53,033 nt of DNA from Myxococcales bacterium (GTDB taxonomy: Bacteria > Myxococcota > Myxococcia > Myxococcales > Myxococcaceae). The stretch covers positions 1 to 53,033 of the forward strand of contig JADLDB010000007.1 of assembly GCA_020846875.1 (NCBI GenBank). The letters are read 5' to 3'. This document shows positions 34,665 through 42,182 of this stretch, in pieces. The position numbers and the translations under genes were made by a program. Each line of letters starts with the position of its first letter. Within the stretch, counting starts at the first letter, position 1. A model generated the notes under the pieces. It saw only the letters and a program-made list of their open reading frames with translations. It ran no database searches and was not told the DNA's origin.

Positions 34665-35570
34665 TCAGTCCAGCAGCGGCCTGAGCGCCGCGGCCAGGGC
34701 CGGGGCGGAACGGACGCGCTCCAGCGGGAAGCGCGGCGACACCGGCGCGGGCACCGAGTCGGTGACGACGACGCGGGCCAGCGGCAGCGCGGCGAGGCGC
34801 TCGTTGGCCGGCCCCACGAAGAGGCCGTGCGAGGCCACCACCGTGACGGGCGGCTTCGCCCCGTGGGCCAGCACCGTCTGGACCGCCGCGGCCAGGGTGC
34901 CGCCGGTGGAGATCATGTCGTCCACCACCACCACGTGCTGCCCTTCCACCTCGCCGACGATGCGCTCCACCTTCACGTCCTGCCCGGACAGGCGCTGCTT
35001 GTGCACCACCGCCACGCCCAGGCCCAGCGGCCGGGCGAAGGCCTCGGCGCGCTTCACCGCACCCAGGTCCGGTGAGACGACGACGGCGGGCGACAGCACG
35101 CGGGTGCGCAGGTGCTCGATGAGGGCCGGCACCGCGGCGGCGTGCAGCACCGGGCGCTCGAAGCAGCCCTCCACCGCCTTGGAGTGCAGGTCCAGGCACA
35201 CCACCCGGTCCAGGCGCGAGGCCGCCATCAACTCCGCCAGCACCCGCGCCCCCAGCGGCTCCTTGCCTGACTCGCGGCGATCCTGCCGGGCGTAGCCCAG
35301 GTACGGCACCACCGCGGTGACGCTGCCCGCGCCTTCCCGCCGCACCACGTCGGTGAGGAGCGCCAGCTCCAGCAGGTGCTCGCCGGTGGGGTGGTGGAGG
35401 CCCTGCACCAGCACCACGTGGGCGCCCCGCACGTCCTCGGCCACCTCGATGTCCAGCTCGCCGTCGGGGAAGCGGCGCACCGCGCAGGCCCCCAGGGGGC
35501 GCTTCAGCTCGGCCGAGAGGTCCGCGGCCAGCGCGGGGTGCGAGGTGCCAGCGAGGAGGACGGTGCGCAT
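34665..35570 (-). CDS. prs: Ribose-phosphate pyrophosphokinase (PRPP synthetase)
   Basis: 301 residues, slightly shorter than the usual 310-315. It makes PRPP from ribose 5-phosphate and ATP for nucleotide, His and Trp synthesis. Motifs: PDGELDIEV, PYLGYARQDRR (ATP loop), DLHSKAVEG, VSPDLGAVKRAE, and the PRPP-binding VVVVDDMISTGGT. DLHSKAVEGCF differs from the DLHAxQIQGFF of standard Prs, so this may be a divergent or second copy; genomes with two are common. The adjacent small membrane gene follows on the same strand. Confidence 0.85.
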   Translation of the reverse strand: MRTVLLAGTSHPALAADLSAELKRPLGACAVRRFPDGELDIEVAEDVRGAHVVLVQGLHHPTGEHLLELALLTDVVRREGAGSVTAVVPYLGYARQDRRESGKEPLGARVLAELMAASRLDRVVCLDLHSKAVEGCFERPVLHAAAVPALIEHLRTRVLSPAVVVSPDLGAVKRAEAFARPLGLGVAVVHKQRLSGQDVKVERIVGEVEGQHVVVVDDMISTGGTLAAAVQTVLAHGAKPPVTVVASHGLFVGPANERLAALPLARVVVTDSVPAPVSPRFPLERVRSAPALAAALRPLLD

Positions 35571-35682
35571 GGGCGAGCCGCGGAGGTTGTCTCACCGCCG
35601 TCACCGCTGCAACGGCGAACGCGACGCCGCCCGTGAGGACTCCCCACGGACGGCGCCGGTCTCCCCTTGTCTTTGAGCCAGG

Positions 35683-36639
35683 TCAGGCCGCGGCGGACAG
35701 GGCCTGCTGGAAGACGCGGCGGAGCAGCTCGCCCAGGTCCTCGCGGACATGGCTCATCGCGTCCTTCGCCACCTTCGGGTCCCTATCAAAGCCGGTGGTG
35801 GCCTCGTGGAAGCGCTCGAGGTTCTTCACCAGGTCGGTGAGCAGGTCCTTGAGGCTCTGCTCCTCGCACTTCTGGCCCTCGGGGCGCTCCGGCCGGCGGG
35901 CCTCGTCACCGCCCCGGCACCGCTTGTGCTGCTCGCAGGTGACGACGTCCAGGTTCTCCAGCGTCTTGCCGTAGTCGGGGCGCGAGTGGTCGAGGTGCTT
36001 CTGGTAGCCGTCGCAGGCCTTCGACAGCTCGGCGTCGGACGCGCAGCTGGCCCACTTGGACAGCTTGTGCACCTCCCCCTCCCGGGTGCGCAGCGCGCCT
36101 TCCAGCACGCCCAGCTTGCTGCGGGAGTTGCCCTCGGCCACCGGGTCCTTCCCGCACACCTGCTTGAGCTCGTCGCGCAGCTTCGCGATGTCGGCCTTGA
36201 GCTCGCCCGAGCCGCGCTGCCCGCAGCGGTGCTGGTACTTCTTCAGGTCCTCGTGGGAAATCGGCTTGCAGCTCGGCCGCTCGTACCGGCTCAAGATGTC
36301 CAGCTTCTTCTGCGCGTTGGCGGCGGCCGTCGGGTCCTTGTGCGCGCCCGTCTTCGCGTCGCGCAGCTCGCCCAGCACCTTCGCCTTCTCCTGCCGCAGC
36401 TCGGCCGGGCTCAGCTTCGAGGCCTTCACCGAGTAGCCGACCTGGTCGAAGAAGCCCATCGGCTTGGTGGGCACCTCGCGGGGCAGCGCGCCCTGCAGTT
36501 GGTCCCTGAAGCGGCCGAAGGTCTCCTGGCCGAGGAGCTCCAGCTTCTGCTTCGCGTCCGCGGCCTTCTTGGGGTCGCGATCGAAGCCGGTGGTGGCCTC
36601 GTGGTAGCCGCAGACGGGATGCGACGCAAATCGCCGATG
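35683..36639 (-). pseudogene. 5'-truncated charged, helical protein
   Basis: The frame is open from a stop at 36640-36642 down to the TGA at 35683. A GTG at 36474 would give 263 residues, but the codons upstream of it are clearly coding: HEATTGFDRDPKKAADAKQ repeats the C-terminal HEATTGFDRDPKVAKDAM. Between 36474 and the upstream stop there is no ATG, GTG or TTG, so the original start is lost. The break falls at about 36612, where the 22-bp inverted repeat begins. The protein is rich in Lys, Glu and Cys-containing helices; no known family. It may still be translated from 36474. Confidence 0.6.
36613..36634. repeat. 22-bp exact inverted repeat, copy 2
   Basis: Exact reverse complement of bases 1-22. 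It lies at the point where the minus-strand gene to its left loses its 5' end and just before the lipoprotein promoter region to its right, so it looks like the scar of a rearrangement. Confidence 0.6.
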
Positions 36640-36672
36640 TCACGACGGGAGCTAACCTGTTCGGTGCGCTAG
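36636..36672 (+). promoter_or_regulatory. Probable promoter region of the S74 lipoprotein gene
   Basis: This 37-bp stretch ends 12 bases before the ATG and shares about 26 of 37 positions with 90-126 (common core AACCTG-TCGG-GC-CTAG). A CTAG/TAGG near its end could serve as a -10 box with a short leader. A conserved upstream region without a conserved gene at the other site suggests a shared promoter type. Confidence 0.35.
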
Positions 36673-36683
36673 GCTGCACGGCC

Positions 36684-37535
36684 ATGCGCACGCTCGTCCT
36701 GGCCGTCGCGACCCTCCTCGTCGGTTGCAGTGGCACATCTCCCTCGAACGACAGCGGAGCCGGAGGCGGCGGCAGTGTCGGCGGAGGCGGCGGCAGTGTC
36801 GGCGGAGGCGGCGGCAGCGTCGGCGGGGGCGGCGGCAGTGGTGGTGGCGCCGGGGGTGGAGGCGGCGCGGTGGATGGAGGGGCGTGCAGTCCCGGTTGTG
36901 GGTTCGGCCGCACCTGCTGCGGGAATGTGTGCGTCAACACGGAAAACGACCCGACCAACTGCGGCGCGTGCGGCGTCACGTGCAGTGACCCGTCGCCGTA
37001 CTGCGGAGGCACCTGCCAGCCGATTCCGTGCGGGCTGGACGGCGGCTCGTGCGGGGGCGGGGGGTTCTGCTGCGGCACCTCGTGCTGCAACACCGGCCAG
37101 TTGTGCTGCGATCCTCAGGGGCCGGTCTCCAGAGCGCCCCAGTGCTACACGCCGACGGTGGGTGCGCCGACGTGCCCTCAGGGCTGTGCACCGCAGTGCG
37201 CGAGCGACCGGAACCTCAAGCGTGACATCACGCCCGCCGACGAGCGCGCGGTGCTGGAGACGGTGGCGGCGCTGCCGCTGTCCACGTGGCGCTACGTGAA
37301 CGAGCCGTCGGACGTGCGGCACCTGGGGCCGATGGCGCAGGACTTCCGCGCCGCCTTCAACCTGGGCGACAGTGATCGCACCTACAACGCCATCGACGCG
37401 CACGGCGTCTCGCTCGCGTCCATCAAGGCGCTCTACCAGTTGGTGCAGGAGCAGAACGCACGGCTGTCCCGCCTCGAGGAAGAGAACTCGAAGCTGCGGG
37501 CGACATGTCCACAGGTGCCCGCGAGCCCGCGCTGA
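36684..37535 (+). CDS. Lipoprotein with Gly-rich linker and C-terminal S74-type chaperone domain
   Basis: 283 residues. Signal MRTLVLAVATLLVGCSG (lipobox Cys15). A linker of GGGGSV repeats (18-bp units) follows, then a Cys-rich region (about 68-172, 20 or so Cys, with motifs such as CCGNVCVN and CGACGVTC). The C-terminus is a peptidase S74 / intramolecular chaperone domain: SDRNLKRDI (catalytic-type Ser174), HLGPMAQDF, and a coiled-coil end (LVQEQNARLSRLEEEN). In phage tail spikes this domain trimerises the protein and cuts itself off. Here it suggests a trimeric surface lipoprotein. Self-cleavage would release nearly the whole N-terminal part. Confidence 0.85.
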   Translation: MRTLVLAVATLLVGCSGTSPSNDSGAGGGGSVGGGGGSVGGGGGSVGGGGGSGGGAGGGGGAVDGGACSPGCGFGRTCCGNVCVNTENDPTNCGACGVTCSDPSPYCGGTCQPIPCGLDGGSCGGGGFCCGTSCCNTGQLCCDPQGPVSRAPQCYTPTVGAPTCPQGCAPQCASDRNLKRDITPADERAVLETVAALPLSTWRYVNEPSDVRHLGPMAQDFRAAFNLGDSDRTYNAIDAHGVSLASIKALYQLVQEQNARLSRLEEENSKLRATCPQVPASPR

Positions 37536-37543
37536 CCGAAGGG

Positions 37544-38137
37544 CTACCCGCCCGCCACCACCTTCCGGGCCGCGGCGATGACGGTGTCGATGTCCTCGGG
37601 CCTCACGTCGAGGTGAGTCACGAAGCGCACCTGATTCCTTCCGGTCGCGAGCACACCCTGCTGCGCCAGCCCCCGAACGAAGCTCGCCACCAGCGGCTCC
37701 TCCACCGTCACCCAGACGAGGTTGGTCTGCGGTGGCTCCACCGTCAGCCCGGGCACCTCCTGAAGGCCCCGCGCCAGCCGCGCCGCGTTCTCGTGGTCCT
37801 CGGCCAGCCGCACCACGTGATGCTCCAGCGCGTACAACCCCGCCGCGGCCAGCACGCCGGCCTGGCGCATCCCTCCGCCGAGCGTGTGGGCCTCCTGCCC
37901 GACCAGGTACTCGTCGCCGCGCTCGCAGTGGCTCATCAGCGCGGCCAGGTTGGACTGGGTGCCGGACGGGAAGAAGAGGCCTGCCTCGAAGCCCAGCCGC
38001 CCGGCCAGCGTCGCCTGCAGGTGGTTGACGGTGGGGTCGTCCCCGAAGACGTCGTCGCCCACCTCGGCCTGCGCCATCGCTGCGCGCATCCCGGCCGTGG
38101 GGCGGGTGACGGTGTCGCTGCGGAGGTCGATGGGCAT
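37544..38137 (-). pseudogene. ltaE: L-threonine aldolase with large internal deletion
   Basis: 197 residues versus about 335 in the family. N-terminal 84 residues match LtaE ([53 protein letters not shown]). The sequence then jumps directly to [19 protein letters not shown] and the normal C-terminus. The missing 140 or so residues include the PLP lysine (SKGLG in E. coli LtaE) and the HxDGAR region, so it cannot be an aldolase. The reading frame is intact, so the deletion is in frame or the product has another role. The junction is near 37880-37892. An assembly error is possible. Confidence 0.85.
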
Positions 38138-38214
38138 GGACGAGAACCATCGTCCCGCCTCGCGCCGACTTCAACGGTTGACCGGCATGCGCGCGCGGGC
38201 CAGCGTGCCGGCCC

Positions 38215-39000
38215 ATGACGACCCCAGTGACCGTGGAGCGCGACGGCGCGGTGCTGCTCATCGGCATCAACCGTCCGGACAAGCGCAACGCCTTCAACCT
38301 CGCCGTCATCGACGCGCTGGCCGACGCCTACCAGCGACTGGGCGACGACGAGTCGGTGCGGGCGGGGGTGCTGTTCGGCCACGGCGAGCACTTCTCCGGC
38401 GGCCTCGACTTGGCCGAGGTGGGCCCGGTGGTGGCCCAGAAGGGGCCCGAGGCCCTCGCCGGCGGGAAGAAGTACGACCCCTTCGGCGTGTGGGCGCCGC
38501 TGGTGCCCAAGCCGGTGGTGATGGCGGTGAGCGGCATCTCGCTGACGCTGTCCATCGAGCTCGCGCTGGCCAGCGACGTCGTGGTGGCCGCCGACACGGT
38601 GCGCTTCCGCCAACTGGAAATCGCCCGCGGCATCCTCCCCTTCGGCGGCGCCACGCTGCGCGCGCCGGCGCGGCTGGGCTGGGGTAACGCGATGCGCTAC
38701 CTCCTCACCGCCGAGGAGTTCGGCGCGGCCGAGGCGCTGCGCATCGGCCTGGTGCAGGAAGTCGTGCCCTTCGGCCAGCACCTCACGCGGGCCCGCGCCC
38801 TCGCCCAGCTCATCGCGAAGCAGGCGCCCCTCGGCGTGCGCGGCACCCTGTCCAGCGCGCGCGTCTACGAGGACCAGGGGCACGCGGCGGCCGTCGCCCA
38901 CCTGAAGGAGTTGCTGGCGAAGGTGATGACCAGCGAGGACGCGGCCGAGGGAATGCTGAGCTTCGTCGAGCGCCGCGAGGCCGCCTTCAAGGGCCGCTGA
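38215..39000 (+). CDS. Enoyl-CoA hydratase/isomerase (crotonase) family protein
   Basis: 261 residues, standard crotonase length. Motifs: [10 protein letters not shown] near the N-terminus, [13 protein letters not shown] (oxyanion-hole and active-site region), KPVVMAVSG and [11 protein letters not shown] (the second oxyanion-hole Gly position is changed to Ile-Ser-Leu, [12 protein letters not shown] instead of the usual xGxxxGGG). This change means that the activity is uncertain. The usual reaction is hydration of trans-2-enoyl-CoA; other members isomerise or hydrolyse. Start ATG at 38215. It converges with the squalene/phytoene synthase gene, four bases apart. Confidence 0.85.
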   Translation: MTTPVTVERDGAVLLIGINRPDKRNAFNLAVIDALADAYQRLGDDESVRAGVLFGHGEHFSGGLDLAEVGPVVAQKGPEALAGGKKYDPFGVWAPLVPKPVVMAVSGISLTLSIELALASDVVVAADTVRFRQLEIARGILPFGGATLRAPARLGWGNAMRYLLTAEEFGAAEALRIGLVQEVVPFGQHLTRARALAQLIAKQAPLGVRGTLSSARVYEDQGHAAAVAHLKELLAKVMTSEDAAEGMLSFVERREAAFKGR

Positions 39001-39003
39001 CGC

Positions 39004-39933
39004 TCAGGCCTGCACGCGCGCGCGCACGTCCAGCGGACGGCCGGCGGCCAGCTCGCCCTGCAGCACGCCCAACAGCCGCGCCACCTCCAGCCGCGACACC
39101 TTGGCGCCGGCGCCCTGCTCCTCCAGCGTGTCGAGCGCCTTGTACGCGAGCGCCAGGGAGATGCCGGTGAAGGCCATGAAGCCCTTCGGCGCGCCACCGG
39201 CCTGCAGCGCCTTCACGTACTCGTTGGCGGCGTCGAGGTCGGCTCGCGCGAGGTCGAAGATGTCCGACTTCGGCGTGGAGGCCGGCAGGTATACCCGGCC
39301 GTCGCGCGCGTCGTCCCCCGCGTCCTTGAGAATGTTGACCAACTGCAGGCCCTCGCCGAAGGCCACCATGCGCCCGGTGAGCGCCTGCTTCTGGCTGGCC
39401 AGCGACGGCGCGTCGTGGAGGAACACCTCGGTGAGCAGCTCCCCCACGATGCCGGCCACGAGGTAGCAGTAGTCCTTCAGGTCCCGCACGCTGGCGAGCC
39501 GCAGGTTGCCCTGCTCGTCCGCGCGCGCCACCACCGCGGCCATGCCGTCCGAGGTGCGCACCGTGTGGCGGATGAGAATCTCCCGCACGCCCGGCGCCAT
39601 CGAGTCCAGCTCCCGCAGCACGCCCGCCGTGTCCCGGAGCAGCTGCAGGTAGCCCTCGTGCGTCACCGGCGGCGTGGCCAGCCACTTCCTCACCAGCGGC
39701 CCCACCTGCGCCTCGCGCGCGTCTCTGGGCAGCTGCACCAGCTTCGTGAACTCGCCCAGCGCCTCGATGCGCTGCGAGCGCGGCCAGTCGGTGGCGTCCT
39801 CGAAGGTGTCGGCGATGCGGAACAGCAGGTACGCCACGCCCACCGCGCGCCGCGTGGGCTCGGGCAACAGCGGAATCGCCAGCGCGAAGGTGCGGCTCGT
39901 CTTCAGCAGCAGGTCGTCGAGGTCGACAGCCAT
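39004..39933 (-). CDS. Squalene/phytoene synthase family protein
   Basis: 309 residues. Two Asp-rich motifs bind the diphosphates through Mg2+: DTFED (42-46) and NILKDAGDDARDG in the C-terminal half. Other features are KTSRTFALAIPLLP and YCYLVAGIVGELLTEVF, as in squalene and phytoene synthases, which condense two prenyl diphosphates head to head. The start is at MAVDLDDLLLKTSRTF (39933); the frame upstream is non-coding. It is divergent from an FAD monooxygenase resembling squalene epoxidase, so squalene rather than phytoene is the likelier product; this is inference. Confidence 0.85.
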   Translation of the reverse strand: MAVDLDDLLLKTSRTFALAIPLLPEPTRRAVGVAYLLFRIADTFEDATDWPRSQRIEALGEFTKLVQLPRDAREAQVGPLVRKWLATPPVTHEGYLQLLRDTAGVLRELDSMAPGVREILIRHTVRTSDGMAAVVARADEQGNLRLASVRDLKDYCYLVAGIVGELLTEVFLHDAPSLASQKQALTGRMVAFGEGLQLVNILKDAGDDARDGRVYLPASTPKSDIFDLARADLDAANEYVKALQAGGAPKGFMAFTGISLALAYKALDTLEEQGAGAKVSRLEVARLLGVLQGELAAGRPLDVRARVQA

Positions 39934-39983
39934 GACGACGCCGCTGCTACACGAATCACCGCCGCCGCGCACCCGCGCGCCCC

Positions 39984-40014
39984 CTGACGGTTGTCACTGA
40001 GTGACGCCTGTCAG
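39984..40014. promoter_or_regulatory. Nested palindromic operator-like element
   Basis: A perfect 13-bp palindrome (GTCACTGAGTGAC, 39993-40005) is flanked four bases away on each side by CTGAC (39984-39988) and GTCAG (40010-40014), giving a 31-bp dyad. It lies between the divergent synthase and monooxygenase genes and upstream of a plus-strand promoter, so it is a likely binding site of a dimeric or tetrameric regulator acting on both. Confidence 0.5.
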
Positions 40015-40034
40015 CGTTTTCCCTCGAGGAAGGG

Positions 40035-40063
40035 TTGAAGCGCGAGTCGGCCGGCGACTATTC
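40035..40063 (+). promoter_or_regulatory. Candidate promoter of the FAD monooxygenase gene
   Basis: TTGAAG (40035-40040), a 17-base spacer and CTATTC (40058-40063) resemble a sigma-70-type promoter. It lies 38 bp before the start codon and 20 bp downstream of the nested palindrome. No experimental support. Confidence 0.35.
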
Positions 40064-40101
40064 GTGGGCGCGTTTTCGGACAACTCACGAGGGCACCACC
40101 C

Positions 40102-41481
40102 ATGTCGTTTGAAGTCGTCGTCGTCGGGGGGGGATTCACGGGAATGGCCGCGGCCGCCGCGCTTTCGCAGCGGGGCGCGCGCCTGACGGTGCTGGAGGCC
40201 GCCCAGTCCACGCCGCCGCAGTTCCGCGGCGAGCTCATCCACCCCAAGGGCGTGCGCGCGCTGGACGTCCTGGGCCTCAAGCAGGCGCTCTTCGAGGGGG
40301 GCGGCGTGGCGGTGCACGGCTTCGCGGTGACGCCCGACGCCAACCAGGAGGCGGTGGTGCTGCCGTACGCGGACACCGCGGGGCCGGGCCTGGGCATCGA
40401 CCACCCGCTGATGGTGCTCACCATGCGCCGCGAGGTGGGCAAGCGGCCGGGCGTGTCCGTCTCCACCGGCGCGCGGGCGGTGGACTTCGTGCGGGAAGGC
40501 GAGCGCATCGCGGGGGTGAAGCGCGCGGACGGCACGGTGCACCGGGCGGACCTGGTGGTGGTGGCGGACGGCCGGCAGTCGAAGCTGCGCCCGCTGCTGG
40601 GCCTGCAGCCGGAGGTGAAGCTCCTGTCGCACACGGTGGCGGTGGCGGTGGAAGGCGCCCTGCTGCCGTGGGGGATGAACGGCCACGTCTTCCTCGGCGC
40701 GCCCGGCCCCATCCTCGCGTACCCGTACGCCCCGCGGAAAATCCGCTTCTGCATCGACGTGCCGGTGGGCCTGGCGAAGGGCAAGGCGGCCTTCGTGGAG
40801 CTGCTGGAGACGAAGTACGCGCCCTTCGTGCCGCAGCCGCTGCGCGACGCGCTGGTGAAGGCGCTGCGCGAGGAGCCCTTCGAGGCGGTGGCCACCCACT
40901 CCATCTCCACCGACGCGTGCGCGGCGCCCGGGGTTGTGCTGGTGGGGGACGCGGGGGGCTGCGCGCACCCGCTGACGGCCTCGGGGATGACCAACGCGCT
41001 CAACGACGTGCTGTCGCTGGCGGAGGTGGTGGGCGAGCAGGGCCCTTCCGACGCCGCGCTCGAGGAATACCAGCGCCGCCGCTACGACTTCATCCGCATG
41101 CGCGAGCTGTTCACCGACGCGCTGTACGAAGTGTTCCGCGCGCACGACCCGGGCTCGAAGAGCCTGCAGGCGGGGGTGTTCCGCTACTGGAGGTCCAGCG
41201 AGCGCAGCCGCCAGGCGTCGATGGACATTCTGTCGGGCGAGGACGTGCGCACCAGCCGCTTCGTGGCCGAGTACAGCCGCGTCTTCGGGCTGTCGGCGCT
41301 GGACGTGCTGGCCAGCCTGAAGCGCCGGGCGCCCCTCAAGGACACCACGCTGCAGATGCGCTCGCTGGTGAAGACGGGCTTCGGGCGCCTCGAGGCGGCG
41401 ATGGGCCGCACCGCGCGCAAGGTGGTGGACCGCTACCGGCTGAAGCTGCACCGGGTGCCCGGCGAGCAGCCGAGCGCCTGA
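40102..41481 (+). CDS. FAD-dependent monooxygenase, squalene-epoxidase-like
   Basis: 459 residues. N-terminal dinucleotide-binding motif VVVGGGFTGMAAAAAL, central VVADGRQSKLRPLLG (DG motif of flavoprotein monooxygenases), and GDAGGCAHPLTASGMTNALND (GD motif), whose HPLT..GMT..L continuation is the pattern of squalene monooxygenase. The C-terminal 150 residues are helical, as in that family. The upstream divergent gene is squalene/phytoene synthase-like, so a triterpenoid route (squalene to 2,3-oxidosqualene) is plausible; myxobacteria are known for sterol-type triterpenoids. No cyclase is in the window. Start ATG at 40102. Confidence 0.8.
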   Translation: MSFEVVVVGGGFTGMAAAAALSQRGARLTVLEAAQSTPPQFRGELIHPKGVRALDVLGLKQALFEGGGVAVHGFAVTPDANQEAVVLPYADTAGPGLGIDHPLMVLTMRREVGKRPGVSVSTGARAVDFVREGERIAGVKRADGTVHRADLVVVADGRQSKLRPLLGLQPEVKLLSHTVAVAVEGALLPWGMNGHVFLGAPGPILAYPYAPRKIRFCIDVPVGLAKGKAAFVELLETKYAPFVPQPLRDALVKALREEPFEAVATHSISTDACAAPGVVLVGDAGGCAHPLTASGMTNALNDVLSLAEVVGEQGPSDAALEEYQRRRYDFIRMRELFTDALYEVFRAHDPGSKSLQAGVFRYWRSSERSRQASMDILSGEDVRTSRFVAEYSRVFGLSALDVLASLKRRAPLKDTTLQMRSLVKTGFGRLEAAMGRTARKVVDRYRLKLHRVPGEQPSA

Positions 41482-41582
41482 CGAGTTAGGCAGGACGGCC
41501 GGCGTCCCACTTCCGTTTCCTCGCCGGCCCCCCGCTGTCGTGGCCAGTCACGCCGGCGACGCGGCGCGCCGCCGCAGCCGCT

Positions 41583-41879
41583 CTACTTCGGCGGCCCCGT
41601 CAGCCTGCGCGCGAGGGCCTGCCACTCCTCTGCGCTCGTGTCGTTGGTCGGCTTGATGGCGACATCGATGTCAGCGGTGAACCGTGGCACGCCTCGGGCG
41701 ATGACGGCGACGCCGCCGATCACGGTCCCCCGCGCGCCCGCGCTTCGCAAGAGGAACCCCCGTGGGGCCGCGGGTGCTTCGACAGGGCGCGGAGCTTTGC
41801 CTTGCGCCACAGCTCGCGCACGGGCGCGTCCTCTCGTTCGCGGACTCTTCGGGCGTCCGGACTTTGTACGAGCGACCAT
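41583..41879 (-). pseudogene. Truncated nucleotidyltransferase (DNA polymerase beta-like fold)
   Basis: The frame encodes GTVIGGVAVIARGVPRFTADID, the core of MNT/AbiEii-like nucleotidyltransferases (GG and DxD). A stop comes only 25 residues later, whereas family members are usually at least 150-200 residues, so the gene lacks its C-terminal half. The N-terminal 40 residues are a low-complexity basic stretch that overlaps the upstream gene in another frame. It follows a helical protein gene on the same strand, as in two-gene toxin-antitoxin-like modules; compare the intact pair at 48838-49658. Confidence 0.6.
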
Positions 41880-42025
41880 GCGGCCTCGATCATTTCGAGA
41901 GAGAGCGCGACGGCCCGCGCGGGATCAAGACCGGCGCGCCGCTTGAGCTCACGTTCCACCTCAGCCGCGCGCGCATGCCCTACCAGCCATCTCCGCGCCC
42001 GCTCGGCCTTCCCTTCGTTCGCCAC
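41720..42025 (-). CDS. Small helical protein upstream of truncated nucleotidyltransferase
   Basis: 101 residues from GTG. Strongly helical and charged (KAERARRWLVGHARAAEVERELKRRAG; ARAVALSLEMIEAAW), like the antitoxin-type or accessory partners of nucleotidyltransferase genes. It overlaps the next gene by 160 bp in a different frame, so the 3' end of one or both is probably altered. The family is not recognised. The frame stays open for about 160 codons further upstream with low-complexity content, so the start is uncertain. Confidence 0.45.
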   Translation of the reverse strand: MANEGKAERARRWLVGHARAAEVERELKRRAGLDPARAVALSLEMIEAAWSLVQSPDARRVREREDAPVRELWRKAKLRALSKHPRPHGGSSCEARARGGP

Positions 42026-42182
42026 GCGTCCATTCTGGCGTGGAGACGCGGGAAGCGCGAGGCCGATGAGCGTGAGCAGCTTGTCGTGGTGCGGCCGCCG
42101 CGCGGCAGCGAGCTCGTTGAGCCCGGCCTCCCGGACTCCGAGCGGGCGAGGAACCTCACGGCCGCAACGAGAGCGTGGCACG

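Noticed and set aside
36745-36870. GGC-rich tandem repeats at 36.8 kb and 42.4-42.6 kb as a dispersed mobile repeat
   Set aside because: They encode Gly/Ser linkers in two unrelated lipoproteins and reflect codon-level low complexity, not a shared element.
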